DNA from: Streptomyces sp. SID13031
GTDB lineage: Bacteria > Actinomycetota > Actinomycetes > Propionibacteriales > Kribbellaceae
DNA: 64,000 nt
NCBI RefSeq assembly: GCF_010548305.1
Contig: NZ_JAAGLV010000001.1
Span: 868,001-932,000, forward strand
Direction: 5' to 3'
Shown: one piece after another, positions 26,189 through 35,138 of the stretch
How positions within the stretch are numbered: position 1 is the stretch's first letter
How the letters are laid out: every line of letters starts with the position of its first letter
Program-made: the position numbers and the translations under genes
The notes under the pieces: model-generated
What the model was told of the DNA's origin: nothing
The model's input: only the letters and a program-made list of their open reading frames with translations
The model's database searches: none

Positions 26189-28714
26189 TCACTCGGCCGC
26201 GATCGCCCGCAGCACGTCAAGCTTCGCTGCACGGCGTGACGGCCACACTGCAGCCAGTACGCCGACCACGCCGGCCACCAGTACTGCGATCAGCAACTGG
26301 ATCACCGGGATGTCGAGCACGCTGAGGCCGTCGTCCCGCATCACGTACTGGACGGCCGCGCCGAACAAGATGCCGACCAGTAACCCCAGCAGGGCTCCGA
26401 GCAGGGCGATCGCGATCGCCTCGACCTGGAGCATCCGGCGCAACTGCCGGCCGTCCATCCCGATCGCGCGGAGCAGGCCGATCTCCCGGGTCCGCTCGAT
26501 CACGCCGAGCGCGAGGGTGTTCACGATGCCGAGCACCGCGATCAGGATCGCGAGCGTGAGCAGCATCGCGATCACGCCGAGAACGATGTCGATCGGCTGC
26601 CGCTGGCTCTGCGCGAAGGCCTGCTGGTCGCGGACCTGGACGGCGGGGTAGTCGGTCAACTGGGTCGCGACGGCCCGCCGGACCGTCCCGAAATCGGTGC
26701 CGTCGGCAACATCGACGTACAGGGTGCTGTCGGTCGTGCCGCCGCCGGCCTGGGTGAAGGTGGGCTGGGCCAGGATGACGGCGTTGAGCTGGCGGTTCGG
26801 GGCGATGATGCCGGTCACCCGGAGCGTCTGCTTGCCGGTCGTCGTGGTCAGCTCGAACGATTTCCCGACGACCAGGTCGAGCTGTTTGGCCAGGTTGCGG
26901 GGGATCACCGCCTTGCCGTCCTTCAGGCCGTCCGCCGAACCGGAGTCGAAGCGGGTGGTGATCGGCCCGGCGATGGTGCCGTCGTCGACGCCGGCCACGG
27001 TGATCCGGTGACCGGCGATGTCGCCGGGCATCTGCCGGACGCGATGTACGGCGGCGACCCCGGGGACCTTGGCGACCTTGTCGCCGACCTGGCCGCTGAA
27101 CGGCTCGTCGGCGTTGACCAGCAGTTCGGCGGTGCCGATCGCATCCTGGAGGTTCCGGTTGATTGAAGCCTTCGCCGAAGCGGCGATGACGACCAGCCCG
27201 CTGACCAGGGCGAGCGAGATCATCAGGGCCGACGCGGTCGCGGCGGTCCGGCGGGGATTGCGCTCGGCGTTGCGTCGGCCGAGGGTGATCGGGGCCTTGT
27301 GGCCGAATGGCGACAAGAGCCCGCGGACGGCGTACCGGCTGATCAAGGGGCTGGTCAGTACCACGCCGAGGAGCGCGATGCCGGCGGCCAGGCCGAGGAG
27401 GATCGCCGCGGCCAGGCCTTGCAGGGTGAAGGCGATTGCGACGAGCAGGGCGGTCATCAGCAGGAGGAAGCCGCCGACCGCCAGCCGGAGACGGAGCGAG
27501 CGTTCGGGGACGCTGACGTCATCGCGCATCGCCGCGACGGGTGGGAGCTTGCCGGCCCGGCGGGCTGACGGATAGGCCGCGAAGAGGGTGACGCCGATAC
27601 CGACGACGTAGCAGGCGATCACTGTCGGGGCGCTGATCTGCAGGCTCGAGCCGGGGATTGCCAGGTCGAGGGACTGATAGACGGACTGCAGGGTGGCCGC
27701 GACACCTGTACCGAGCAGGAGGCCGAGGGTGGAACCGATCGCGCCGATGATGAGGGCCTCGATCAGGACTGTGCGGGTGACCTGCGCGCGGGAGGCGCCG
27801 ATCGCGCGGAGCATCGCGAGCTCGCGGGAGCGCTGGGCGACGAGCATCGAGAAGGTGTTGACGATCAGGAAGGTGCCTACGAACAGCGCGATACCGGCGA
27901 ACAGCAGCAGGATCGCGCTGAAGCCGCCGAAGCTGCTGTCGAGCGCGTTCTCGCCGTCGGCCGAGACCTGCGCGGCGGTCCGGACGCTGACGTCCTGGCC
28001 GACGACCTTGGCGATCGCCTGGCTGACTGCCTGCACGTCCTGGCCGGGTTGGACGGAGACGGTGATCGAGGTCCAGCCGGGCCGGCCGAGGAGGAGAAGT
28101 TGGGCGGTCGCCGGGTCGAAGGTGATCAGCGGGGCGCCTGCCGACTTGCCGGAGAGGTTGGGGGAGGTGACCGCGGTGAGGGTCGCGGTGATCGCCTTGG
28201 CCGGGGTGACGACCTTGACCTGGTCGCCGATCTCGTAGCCCTCGCGCTTGGCGGTCGGCTGGTCGAGGGCGAGTTGCTGCTGACCCCAGGGCGGTTTGCC
28301 GTCGATCAGCTGGAAGGTGGCGGTCCGCGGGTCGTGCGGCCAGCCACCGGCGTACGTCGGCAGGCCGAACGCGTCGGTCGGCTTGCCGTCGGTGCCGAGG
28401 ACCTGGGCGCCCGGGATGAGGACCTGCGGGTCGGTGCCGGCGACGCCGGGGACTTGTGCGATCTGGCTTGCCAGATCCGAGGAGAGCGTTGCCGTGCGGG
28501 CGTTGGAGAGGCCGGGGTTGTTCTTGAGGCCGGCCACCGGCGTGACGGTGATGTCGGCGGGGCTACCGGCGAAGTTCTTCTTGAGGGCGGCCGACAGGGT
28601 GTCGGTGAAGATCAGCGCGCCGCCGACGAAGGCGACGCCGAGCAGGACGGCGACCGTGCACAGGACGAAACGGAGGGAATGCGCGAGCACCGACCGGAGG
28701 CCGAGTTTGAGCAT
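26189..28714 (-). CDS. ABC transporter permease with two FtsX domains (MacB/LolE-like)
   Basis: The 841-residue protein has an N-terminal membrane helix (about 16-38), an extracytoplasmic MacB-type domain (about 40-250), three membrane helices of a first FtsX domain (about 260-390), a second extracytoplasmic region and a C-terminal FtsX domain with the motif ERTREIGLLRAIGMDGRQLRR. The first FtsX copy has the parallel motif RSRELAMLRAIGASRAQVTR. Such permeases move lipids, lipoproteins or hydrophobic peptides out of the membrane or transmit force. The ATG overlaps the stop of its ATPase gene (ATGA). The substrate is unknown. Confidence 0.9.
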   Translation of the reverse strand: MLKLGLRSVLAHSLRFVLCTVAVLLGVAFVGGALIFTDTLSAALKKNFAGSPADITVTPVAGLKNNPGLSNARTATLSSDLASQIAQVPGVAGTDPQVLIPGAQVLGTDGKPTDAFGLPTYAGGWPHDPRTATFQLIDGKPPWGQQQLALDQPTAKREGYEIGDQVKVVTPAKAITATLTAVTSPNLSGKSAGAPLITFDPATAQLLLLGRPGWTSITVSVQPGQDVQAVSQAIAKVVGQDVSVRTAAQVSADGENALDSSFGGFSAILLLFAGIALFVGTFLIVNTFSMLVAQRSRELAMLRAIGASRAQVTRTVLIEALIIGAIGSTLGLLLGTGVAATLQSVYQSLDLAIPGSSLQISAPTVIACYVVGIGVTLFAAYPSARRAGKLPPVAAMRDDVSVPERSLRLRLAVGGFLLLMTALLVAIAFTLQGLAAAILLGLAAGIALLGVVLTSPLISRYAVRGLLSPFGHKAPITLGRRNAERNPRRTAATASALMISLALVSGLVVIAASAKASINRNLQDAIGTAELLVNADEPFSGQVGDKVAKVPGVAAVHRVRQMPGDIAGHRITVAGVDDGTIAGPITTRFDSGSADGLKDGKAVIPRNLAKQLDLVVGKSFELTTTTGKQTLRVTGIIAPNRQLNAVILAQPTFTQAGGGTTDSTLYVDVADGTDFGTVRRAVATQLTDYPAVQVRDQQAFAQSQRQPIDIVLGVIAMLLTLAILIAVLGIVNTLALGVIERTREIGLLRAIGMDGRQLRRMLQVEAIAIALLGALLGLLVGILFGAAVQYVMRDDGLSVLDIPVIQLLIAVLVAGVVGVLAAVWPSRRAAKLDVLRAIAAE

Positions 28715-29472
28715 CAGTGGGCCGCTTGGGTGTCGAGCTGCTTCATCTTGTCGAGGACAGAGTCCGCGGTCGGGTCGAGCAGCTCGGACTGGAGCCGGCC
28801 GTCGGCGAGGAAGACCACGCGATCGGCGTAGGAGGCCGCGGTCGGGTCGTGGGTCACCATCACGACGGTCTGGCCGAACTCGCGGACCGAGCGATGCAGG
28901 AAGTCGAGCACGTCGGCCGACGAGCGGGAGTCGAGGTTGCCGGTCGGCTCGTCGGCGAACACGACCTCGGGGCGGGAGACGAGCGCGCGGGCGCAGGCGA
29001 CGCGCTGCTGCTGGCCGCCGGAGAGCTCGGAAGGCTTGTGTTTGAGGCGGTCCTGCAGGCCGATCGCGGAGATGACCTGGTCGAGCCACTCCTGGTCGGG
29101 CTTGCGGTTGGCGAGGTCGAGCGGGAGCGTGATGTTCTCCAGCGCCGTCAGCGTCGGGACCAGGTTGAACGCCTGGAACACGAAGCCGATCCGGTCGCGG
29201 CGCAAGTGGGTCAGCCGCTTCTCGTCGAGCCGCGTGAGCTCGACGTCCCCGAGCATCACCTGCCCGGTTGTCGGCCGGTCGAGGCCGGCCAGGCAGTGCA
29301 GCAACGTCGACTTGCCCGAACCCGACGGCCCCATGATCGCCGTGAACCTGCCCTTGCCGAACTCCAGCCCGACATCGGCCAGCGCCTCGACCCGGGTGTC
29401 CCCGGACCCGTAGCTCTTCCCGACCCCGACGGTCCGGATCGCCACGGCTTGCTTGACAGCTTTCCCAGTCAC
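28714..29472 (-). CDS. ABC transporter ATPase of the MacB/LolD type
   Basis: The 252-residue ATPase has Walker A GPSGSGKST, Q-loop GFVFQAFNLVPTLTALEN, signature LSGGQQQRVACARAL, Walker B VVFADEPTGNLD and MVTHDPTAASYADRVVFLADG. These are typical of the LolD/MacB/FtsE-like class that partners FtsX permeases, here the overlapping downstream gene. I chose the GTG at 29472 because a TAGCGT box (plus-strand 29480-29485) ends 7 nt upstream, and the extra seven residues from the GTG at 29493 would include that box. Confidence 0.92.
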   Translation of the reverse strand: MTGKAVKQAVAIRTVGVGKSYGSGDTRVEALADVGLEFGKGRFTAIMGPSGSGKSTLLHCLAGLDRPTTGQVMLGDVELTRLDEKRLTHLRRDRIGFVFQAFNLVPTLTALENITLPLDLANRKPDQEWLDQVISAIGLQDRLKHKPSELSGGQQQRVACARALVSRPEVVFADEPTGNLDSRSSADVLDFLHRSVREFGQTVVMVTHDPTAASYADRVVFLADGRLQSELLDPTADSVLDKMKQLDTQAAH

Positions 29473-29564
29473 GACGCGAACGCTATCCCGCACCAGGTCC
29501 GCCCCCTCGGGCCGGTTGGGATCGAGGGGGCGGTGCGGTCTGTACGGGCTGTGCGGGCTGAAGG

Positions 29565-31250
29565 TCAGGCGTCGATGACGACGGGGATGATGACCGGGCG
29601 ACGGCGCCAGTGGCGCCAGGTCCAGTTGCCTACCGCTCGCCCGACGAGCTCCTCGAGGGCGTTGGCGTCGCCGATGCTCTCGGAGGCCGCCTTGGCGAGG
29701 GTCTCCTCGATGACCGGGATGACGTCCTTGAAGGTGGTGTCGTCGTGCTTGAAGCCCCGGGCCAGGAAGTCCGGGGGCTCGGCCAGGTGACCCGTGTTGG
29801 CGTCGACGAGCATGACGACGGTGACGACGCCTTCTTCGGCCAGGGCCCGGCGGTCCTTCAGATTCGCCTCGGTCACGCCGCCGACGGTCATCGCGTCGAC
29901 GTAGACGTAGCCCGCCTCGACCTTGCCGGTGATCTTCGCGCGGCCGTTGTCAAGGTCGACGACGACACCGTCCTCGGCGATGATCACGCGATCGGCCGGT
30001 ACGCCGGTGCTGACCGCGAGCGCCGCGTTGGCCTTCAGATGCCGGAACTCGCCGTGCACCGGCATCACGTTGCGCGGCTTGACCAGGTTGTAGCAGTAGA
30101 CGAGCTCGCCGGCGCTGGCGTGCCCGGAGACGTGCACCTTGGCGTTGCCCTTGTGCACGACGTTGGCGCCCCAGCGGATCAGCCCGTTGATCAGGCCGTA
30201 GATGGCGTTCTCGTTGCCCGGGATCAGCGAGCTGGCCATCAGTACGGTGTCGCCCTCGCCGATCCGGATCATGTGGTCGCGGTTAGCCATCCGGGCCAGG
30301 GCGGCCATCGGCTCGCCCTGCGAACCGGTGCAGATCAGCGTGACCTTGCGGTCGGGGAGCTTCTCCAGCTCCTTCAGGTCGACGATCAGGCCCTTGGGGA
30401 TCTTCAGGTAGCCGAGGTCGCCGGCGATGCCCATGTTGCGCACCATCGAGCGGCCGACGAAGGCGACCTTGCGGCCGCCGGCCTTCGCCGCGTCCAGCAC
30501 CTGCTGGATCCGGTGCACGTGGCTGGCGAAGCTGGACACGATGATCCGGCCGGGGGCGGTCCGGAAGACCGTGTCGATCGCCGGGCCGAGGTCCTTCTCG
30601 GCGGTGGTGAAGCCCGGCACGTCGGCGTTGGTCGAGTCGGTCAGGAACAGGTCCACGCCCTCTTCGCCGAGCTTGGCGAAACCGCGCAGGTCGGTCAGCC
30701 GCTTGTCGAGCGGGAACTGGTCCATCTTGAAGTCGCCGGTGTGCAGGACGGTGCCGGCCTTGGTCCGGATCGCGACCGCGAGACCGTCCGGGATCGAGTG
30801 GTTGACGGCGAAGAACTCGGTGTCGAACGGGCCGAGCTTGCGCCGGTCGCCTTCCTTGACCTCGATCGTCTTCGGCGTGATCCGGTGTTCCTTGAGCTTG
30901 GACGTGATGAACGCCAGCGTCAGCCGGGAGCCGACCACCGGGATGTCGGCGCGCTCCTTCAGCAGGTAGGGCACACCGCCGATGTGGTCCTCGTGACCGT
31001 GGGTGAGGACGATCGCCTCGATCTTGTCCAGCCGGTCCCGGATCCAGCCGAAGTCGGGCAGGATCACGTCGACGCCGGGCTGGTGCTCCTCGGGGAACAG
31101 CACGCCGCAGTCGACGACCAGCAACCGGCCGCGGTGCTCGAACACGGTCATGTTGCGGCCGATCTCACCGAGACCGCCCAGAGCGACCACGCGGAGTGCG
31201 TTGTCGGGGAGGCGGGGCGGCTGGCCGAGGTCGGGATGCGGATGACTCAT
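29565..31250 (-). CDS. rnj: Ribonuclease J
   Basis: RNase J is a 5'-3' exoribonuclease and endonuclease used for mRNA decay and rRNA maturation. The 561-residue protein has a metallo-beta-lactamase core with the catalytic HGHEDH (His84, His86, Asp88, His89), a beta-CASP domain with CTGSQGEPMAALARMA, and a C-terminal RNase J domain. The motif HTGDFKMDQ and HVSGHASAGE supply the other metal ligands. The ATG at 31250 follows TACGGT (plus-strand 31258-31263) by 7 nt, suggesting a leaderless transcript. In many actinobacteria the neighbour is dapA; here it is the FtsX exporter. Confidence 0.95.
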   Translation of the reverse strand: MSHPHPDLGQPPRLPDNALRVVALGGLGEIGRNMTVFEHRGRLLVVDCGVLFPEEHQPGVDVILPDFGWIRDRLDKIEAIVLTHGHEDHIGGVPYLLKERADIPVVGSRLTLAFITSKLKEHRITPKTIEVKEGDRRKLGPFDTEFFAVNHSIPDGLAVAIRTKAGTVLHTGDFKMDQFPLDKRLTDLRGFAKLGEEGVDLFLTDSTNADVPGFTTAEKDLGPAIDTVFRTAPGRIIVSSFASHVHRIQQVLDAAKAGGRKVAFVGRSMVRNMGIAGDLGYLKIPKGLIVDLKELEKLPDRKVTLICTGSQGEPMAALARMANRDHMIRIGEGDTVLMASSLIPGNENAIYGLINGLIRWGANVVHKGNAKVHVSGHASAGELVYCYNLVKPRNVMPVHGEFRHLKANAALAVSTGVPADRVIIAEDGVVVDLDNGRAKITGKVEAGYVYVDAMTVGGVTEANLKDRRALAEEGVVTVVMLVDANTGHLAEPPDFLARGFKHDDTTFKDVIPVIEETLAKAASESIGDANALEELVGRAVGNWTWRHWRRRPVIIPVVIDA

Positions 31251-31389
31251 AGTGCGGACCGTATCCGAGACCGGTGGTTGTCACCGGCATCGACCGGGTG
31301 TGAGCAGAAACTCAGGCGGATGCTAGCGGGCCCTGAGCGGCGCTCTGAAGTGCTGTTCGGCAGGCTGGATCGAGGCGCTGCGGGGGTGC

Positions 31390-32277
31390 TCATCCATCCG
31401 CTCCGACCAGGTCGACGCCCGCGGACTCCTGGGCGACCTCCTCCACCGAGCGGTTCGGGAGCGGCGGCGGCGTCCCGCCCCAGGCGGGACAGATCGCCTT
31501 GTGGTCGCACCAGTCGCACAGCGGGCCCTTGTTCGGCCGCCAGTCGCCTGACTCCAGGGCGCGGGTGATCGCGGTCCAGAGCGCGCCCACCTTGCGTTCG
31601 CAGGCGAGCAGGTCGGCCTCGTCAGGCACATAGCGGACGATCTCGCCGTTGCCGAGGTAGACCAGCTGCAGCATCGCCGGCACGACGCCACGCAGCCGCC
31701 ACAGCACGAGTGCGTAGAACTTCATCTGGAACAGCGCCTTGGCCTCGAAATACTCCGACGGCGACCGGCCGGTCTTGTAGTCGACCACCCGGATCTCACC
31801 GGTCGGCGCGACGTCGAGACGGTCGACATACCCCCTGAGCGTGAGGCCTGACTCCAGCTCGGTCTCGACGTACAGCTCTCGCTCGGCCGGCTCCAGCTGG
31901 TTCGGGTCTTCGAGGGTGAAGTACTTGCCCAGCAGCGTGTGGGCCTCGGCGAGCCACTTGGCCAGGTCTTCGCCGTCCGCGTCCTCGGCGAACAGCTCCG
32001 CCACCTCGGGCTCGGCCTCGAGCAGTTTCTGCCATTGCGGCTCCAGCATCTCGGCAGCGTGCTCGAGGGTGCGCTGGCCGCGGGGCAGGTCGAAGAGGCG
32101 CTCCAGCACGGCGTGCACCACTGTGCCCCGGACCGCCGCCGACGAAGGCTTCTCCGGCAGCCGGTCGATCACCCGGAACCGGTACTTGAGCGGGCAGCTC
32201 ATGAAGTCCGCCGCCCGGGACGGAGACAGCGCTCCGTTCGGGTGGCCGTGCCTGTCGACTGCTGCTGCAACGCTCAT
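31390..32277 (-). CDS. RecB-family PD-(D/E)XK nuclease with four-cysteine cluster site
   Basis: The 295-residue protein has a Cas4/RecB-type nuclease fold. LSPSRAADFMSCPLKYRFR carries the first cysteine, LRGYVDRLDVA and RVVDYKTGR carry the acidic pair and catalytic lysine, and DWCDHKAICPAWGG with the preceding CDWC carries three more cysteines, giving the iron-sulfur layout of AddB/Cas4-type nucleases. It may act in DNA end processing. Actinobacterial genomes, including M. tuberculosis near trmI, carry a homologue beside the TrmI-proteasome region. The ATG at 32277 follows TAGCCT (plus-strand 32285-32290) by 7 nt. Confidence 0.88.
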   Translation of the reverse strand: MSVAAAVDRHGHPNGALSPSRAADFMSCPLKYRFRVIDRLPEKPSSAAVRGTVVHAVLERLFDLPRGQRTLEHAAEMLEPQWQKLLEAEPEVAELFAEDADGEDLAKWLAEAHTLLGKYFTLEDPNQLEPAERELYVETELESGLTLRGYVDRLDVAPTGEIRVVDYKTGRSPSEYFEAKALFQMKFYALVLWRLRGVVPAMLQLVYLGNGEIVRYVPDEADLLACERKVGALWTAITRALESGDWRPNKGPLCDWCDHKAICPAWGGTPPPLPNRSVEEVAQESAGVDLVGADG

Positions 32278-32329
32278 GCCGCCCAGGCTAGGCGAGACCA
32301 CCGACAGTCGGGGCCTTCGGCGCACGGGT

Positions 32330-32338
32330 TGTGGATAA
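32330..32338 (-). promoter_or_regulatory. Isolated consensus DnaA box
   Basis: TTATCCACA on the minus strand matches the DnaA box consensus exactly. It is alone in the gap between the divergent nuclease and dioxygenase genes; no cluster or AT-rich unwinding element lies nearby, so this is not an origin. Confidence 0.35.
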
Positions 32339-32428
32339 CGGCCTCACAGCGAACTCCCAGCAGGCTTTCGGCAAACCATCGGTCCCGATCGGCATTCTGG
32401 ATCCATCAGCAAGGAGAGGGAGACCGAG

Positions 32429-33280
32429 ATGCATGACCACGACAGAGGCCTCGAGTACGACCTGGGCATGCTCCGCCGGCGCAACGTCCTGCGCCTGTTC
32501 GCCGGAGCAGGCCTGGCCGTGGTCGCCGGCTGCGCGGCCGGCAACAGCACATCGAGCGGCTCAACTCCGAGCACATCTGGTGCCACGAGCGGTGCATCCC
32601 CGAGTGCCACCAGTACAACGAGCAGTACGCCGTCGGCGACCGCATCGGCCGTCGACGTTGACGAGATCCCCGAGGAGACGGCCGGTCCCTATCCGGGCGA
32701 TGGGTCCAACGGGCCGAACGTGCTCACCGAGTCGGGCATCGTGCGGAGCGACCTCACCAAGAGCTTCGGCAGCGCGACGGGCGTCGCCGCAGGCATCCCG
32801 CTCACGGTCGAACTCGTAGTACTGGATGCAGCCAAGGACACCGCGCTGCCCGGTGCCGCCGTCTACCTCTGGCACTGCGACGCGGAGGGCCGCTACTCGC
32901 TCTACGACGGGGAGATCAGCGGCGAGAACTACTGCCGCGGAGTCCAGGCTGCCGATGCGACCGGGAAGGTCACCTTCACCACGATCTTCCCCGCGGCGTA
33001 CCAGGGGAGATGGCCGCACATCCACTTCGAGGTCTACTCGTCGCTGTCCGAGGCCACGGCGGCCGGGAAGATCAGTGCGACCTCACAATTGGCCCTGCCG
33101 GCCGAGGCGTGCAACGCGGTTTATGCCACCGCGGGGTACGACGGAAGCGCGCAGAACATGGCAAACACGTCGCTGCAGAACGACAATGTGTTCCGCGATG
33201 ACGGCGCCGTACACCAGTTGGCGACGATGAGCGGCGACGTGAAGGCGGGGTACTCCGCGCGGCTTACGGTGGGTGTGTAG
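32429..33280 (+). CDS. Intradiol ring-cleavage dioxygenase-like lipoprotein
   Basis: The 283-residue protein starts with a Tat-type lipoprotein signal (LRRRNVLRLFAGAGLAVVAG then lipid-modified Cys35), a Ser/Thr-rich linker of about 45 residues and a catalytic domain with the intradiol fold. The iron ligand pattern is visible as tyrosines in GRYSLYD and PAAYQGRWPHIHFEVY, with histidines at HIH. Cytoplasmic family members cleave catechols; exported ones have poorly known substrates. AGGAGAGGGAG lies upstream of the ATG at 32429. It stands alone between divergent and same-strand neighbours with no aromatic catabolic genes. Confidence 0.85.
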   Translation: MHDHDRGLEYDLGMLRRRNVLRLFAGAGLAVVAGCAAGNSTSSGSTPSTSGATSGASPSATSTTSSTPSATASAVDVDEIPEETAGPYPGDGSNGPNVLTESGIVRSDLTKSFGSATGVAAGIPLTVELVVLDAAKDTALPGAAVYLWHCDAEGRYSLYDGEISGENYCRGVQAADATGKVTFTTIFPAAYQGRWPHIHFEVYSSLSEATAAGKISATSQLALPAEACNAVYATAGYDGSAQNMANTSLQNDNVFRDDGAVHQLATMSGDVKAGYSARLTVGV

Positions 33281-33315
33281 CGCGCTGTTACCACGGGACC
33301 AGTAGCGTTGCCTCG

Positions 33316-34467
33316 ATGTCCGAGCCGCGTGATCCTCAGAGTCCCGCCCAGCCCGCCGGTCCGACCCCCGGTACCTGGGTGCTCGGTCGCGTCAGGGGAA
33401 TCAAGCTGACCATGCGCTTCACCTGGCTGCCGGTGGCGATGCTGCTGGCACTGGGGTTCTCCAGCGTCATCGGCGCGCAGTTCCCGGAGCTGGGCGCCTG
33501 GCGGTACGTCGCGTCGTTCGCCTTCGTGGTCGCGTTCACCGCGTCGATCCTGGTCCACGAGCTGGCGCACGCGCTGGTGGCGCTGCGGTTCGGGATCAAC
33601 GTGTCGGAGATCAACCTCGGGTTCTTCGCGGCCGGCACGCACATCGAGGGGGAGCGGAAGACCCCCTTCGAGGAGTTCGCCATCTCCGTGGTCGGCCCGC
33701 TGGCTTCGCTGCTGGTCGGCGGTCTGGCATACCTCGGCTCCCGCGTGGCGGACGAGGGCGTCGGGTACGTCGCACTGTTCGAGCTAGCCATAGCCAACCT
33801 GATCGTCGGCGTCACCAACCTGCTGCCGGGCCTGCCGCTGGACGGCGGCTGGGTACTGCGGGCCTTCGTGTGGAAGCTGACCGGCAACATGCACACCGGC
33901 ACGATCGCGGCCGCCTGGGCGGGGCGCGTGATCGCCATCTCGGTCCTCGCGGCGCCGGTGATCCTGGAGCAGGTCTTCGACCGCCAGCCCACGATCATCG
34001 ACTTCATCATCGCGCTGGCGGTCGGCTTCTTCCTCTGGATGGGGTCCACCGCGTCGCTCATGCAGGCCCGGCTTCGGCGCAAGCTGCCTGCCCTGCAGGT
34101 ACGAGGGCTGGCTCGCCGCGCGATCGCAGTACACGCCAGTACGCCGATCTCGGAGGCAGTACGACTCGCGGCCGGTGCGCAAGCCGGTGCCGTCGTGGTC
34201 ATCGACGGCGACGACAAGCCCCACGCGCTCGTCTCGGAGTCGGCCGTCAACGCGGTCGCCCAGAGCCAGCGCCCGTGGACCACGGTTGGCGAGGTCGCCA
34301 CCAGGATCGGCGCCGGCCACATCATCGGCGTCAACGACACCGGCGAGGAGATCCTCGCCACCCTCCGCGAGAACCCCGCCTCGGAGTACCTCGTCCTCGA
34401 CGCCGACGGCCAGATCTACGGAGTCCTCGCCACCGCCGACATCGAACAAGCCTTCCGCAACCGCTGA
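33316..34467 (+). CDS. Site-2 protease family membrane metalloprotease with CBS domain
   Basis: The 383-residue protein has membrane segments at about 38-56, 66-82, 108-128, 140-158 and 200-250. Zinc-site motifs are HELAH (81-85) and NLLPGLPLDGG, the S2P signature. A C-terminal cytoplasmic CBS-like region (about 265-383) ends EYLVLDADGQIYGVLATAD. Proteases of this type cleave substrates such as anti-sigma factors within the membrane. TAGCGT (33303-33308) lies 7 nt before the ATG, consistent with a leaderless message. Related genes sit next to trmI in many actinobacteria, as here, though a 671-nt gap separates them. Confidence 0.9.
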   Translation: MSEPRDPQSPAQPAGPTPGTWVLGRVRGIKLTMRFTWLPVAMLLALGFSSVIGAQFPELGAWRYVASFAFVVAFTASILVHELAHALVALRFGINVSEINLGFFAAGTHIEGERKTPFEEFAISVVGPLASLLVGGLAYLGSRVADEGVGYVALFELAIANLIVGVTNLLPGLPLDGGWVLRAFVWKLTGNMHTGTIAAAWAGRVIAISVLAAPVILEQVFDRQPTIIDFIIALAVGFFLWMGSTASLMQARLRRKLPALQVRGLARRAIAVHASTPISEAVRLAAGAQAGAVVVIDGDDKPHALVSESAVNAVAQSQRPWTTVGEVATRIGAGHIIGVNDTGEEILATLRENPASEYLVLDADGQIYGVLATADIEQAFRNR

Positions 34468-34525
34468 TCCCGATCCTGGCCGATTGGGCTGGGGCTGGGC
34501 TGGCTGGTTGGGGGGCCCGCGCTAA

Positions 34526-34565
34526 GGGTGCTGTGGATCCGGGGTGCTGTGCCAGGGGTGCTGTG
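34526..34565. repeat. Three short direct repeats GGGTGCTGTG
   Basis: Exact 10-bp copies start at 34526, 34542 and 34556 (16 and 14 nt apart). Their meaning is not clear; they precede the structured inverted repeat by about 25 nt. Confidence 0.6.
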
Positions 34566-34591
34566 GATTGGGTCGCCGGGCTGCGAAATGG

Positions 34592-34681
34592 TCCTAGTCG
34601 CGGCGGCGCGCGTCAAGAGCGCTGCGCGTCCCTTCGGGATCGAACAAGTTCGACTCTTGACACGCACCGCCGCGACCAGGG
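34592..34681. repeat. Large inverted repeat able to fold into a long three-part stem-loop
   Basis: Arms 34597-34619 and 34654-34676 are complementary over 23 bp with two G-T type differences, and pairing continues for 3-4 bp further out past one mismatch. The 34-nt interior contains two smaller exact hairpins: TCCC/GGGA around TTC (34629-34639) and CGAAC/GTTCG around AA (34641-34652). It could be a terminator of the site-2 protease gene, a small structured RNA or a MITE-like element. No tRNA fold is formed. Confidence 0.6.
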
Positions 34682-35138
34682 AAGGACGCAGCTATCCCGG
34701 AGCCGCTGCAAAGACTGACCACGATGAATTGATGACCGTCGTCGTGAGGCTGGCCGCCATCCGGGTCCGTAGGCTCTCGCGATCGCCCGGCTAGCCGGCA
34801 GTTGGCCGCCGGGCGGTGAGTCGAGCTGGGCGAACGCCGTTCGTCGGCGGCTGACGCTCTACAGGTCGCCAGCGGCCGAACAACCCGCCAGCCGAGCCCG
34901 GAAACCGTCAAGGAAGGGCTTCGGTGGAAACAAACTTGCACCTGGCGACGAAAAGTTTCCCACTCAACCCTCCTCACCCCCACCCGACCCCGCAACCCGG
35001 CCGACTTCACCGTCATTTCCCCGCGACTCGGCCGGCGTGTCAGGCGGAGCGTCGGTCGCCGGGTTGGTTGCGGAGTGGGCGTCGGGGCATCGGTCGCATT
35101 CTGAGGTCGTTGGGGTGGCGAAGTAGGGTGAGCCTCTT

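Larger units (their letters stand above)
34468..35138. other. Long intergenic region between site-2 protease and trmI
   Basis: No credible gene was found in these 671 nt. It holds a run of three GGGTGCTGTG repeats, a large structured inverted repeat, and near its end the TAGGGT -10 box of trmI (35124-35129). The region from 34690 to 35110 shows nothing recognisable; its lower strand has open frames without coding character. Confidence 0.6.

Noticed and set aside
32330-32338. DnaA box considered as part of a replication origin
   Set aside because: Single box, no cluster, no dnaA/dnaN neighbours and no AT-rich region.
34641-34652. CGAACAAGTTCG considered as a LexA box
   Set aside because: The half-sites are only 2 nt apart instead of 4, and it is an inner hairpin of the structured repeat.
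34597-34676. Structured repeat considered as a tRNA or tmRNA
   Set aside because: There is a GTTCGA that resembles a T-loop, but no acceptor/anticodon geometry and the outer stem is far too long.
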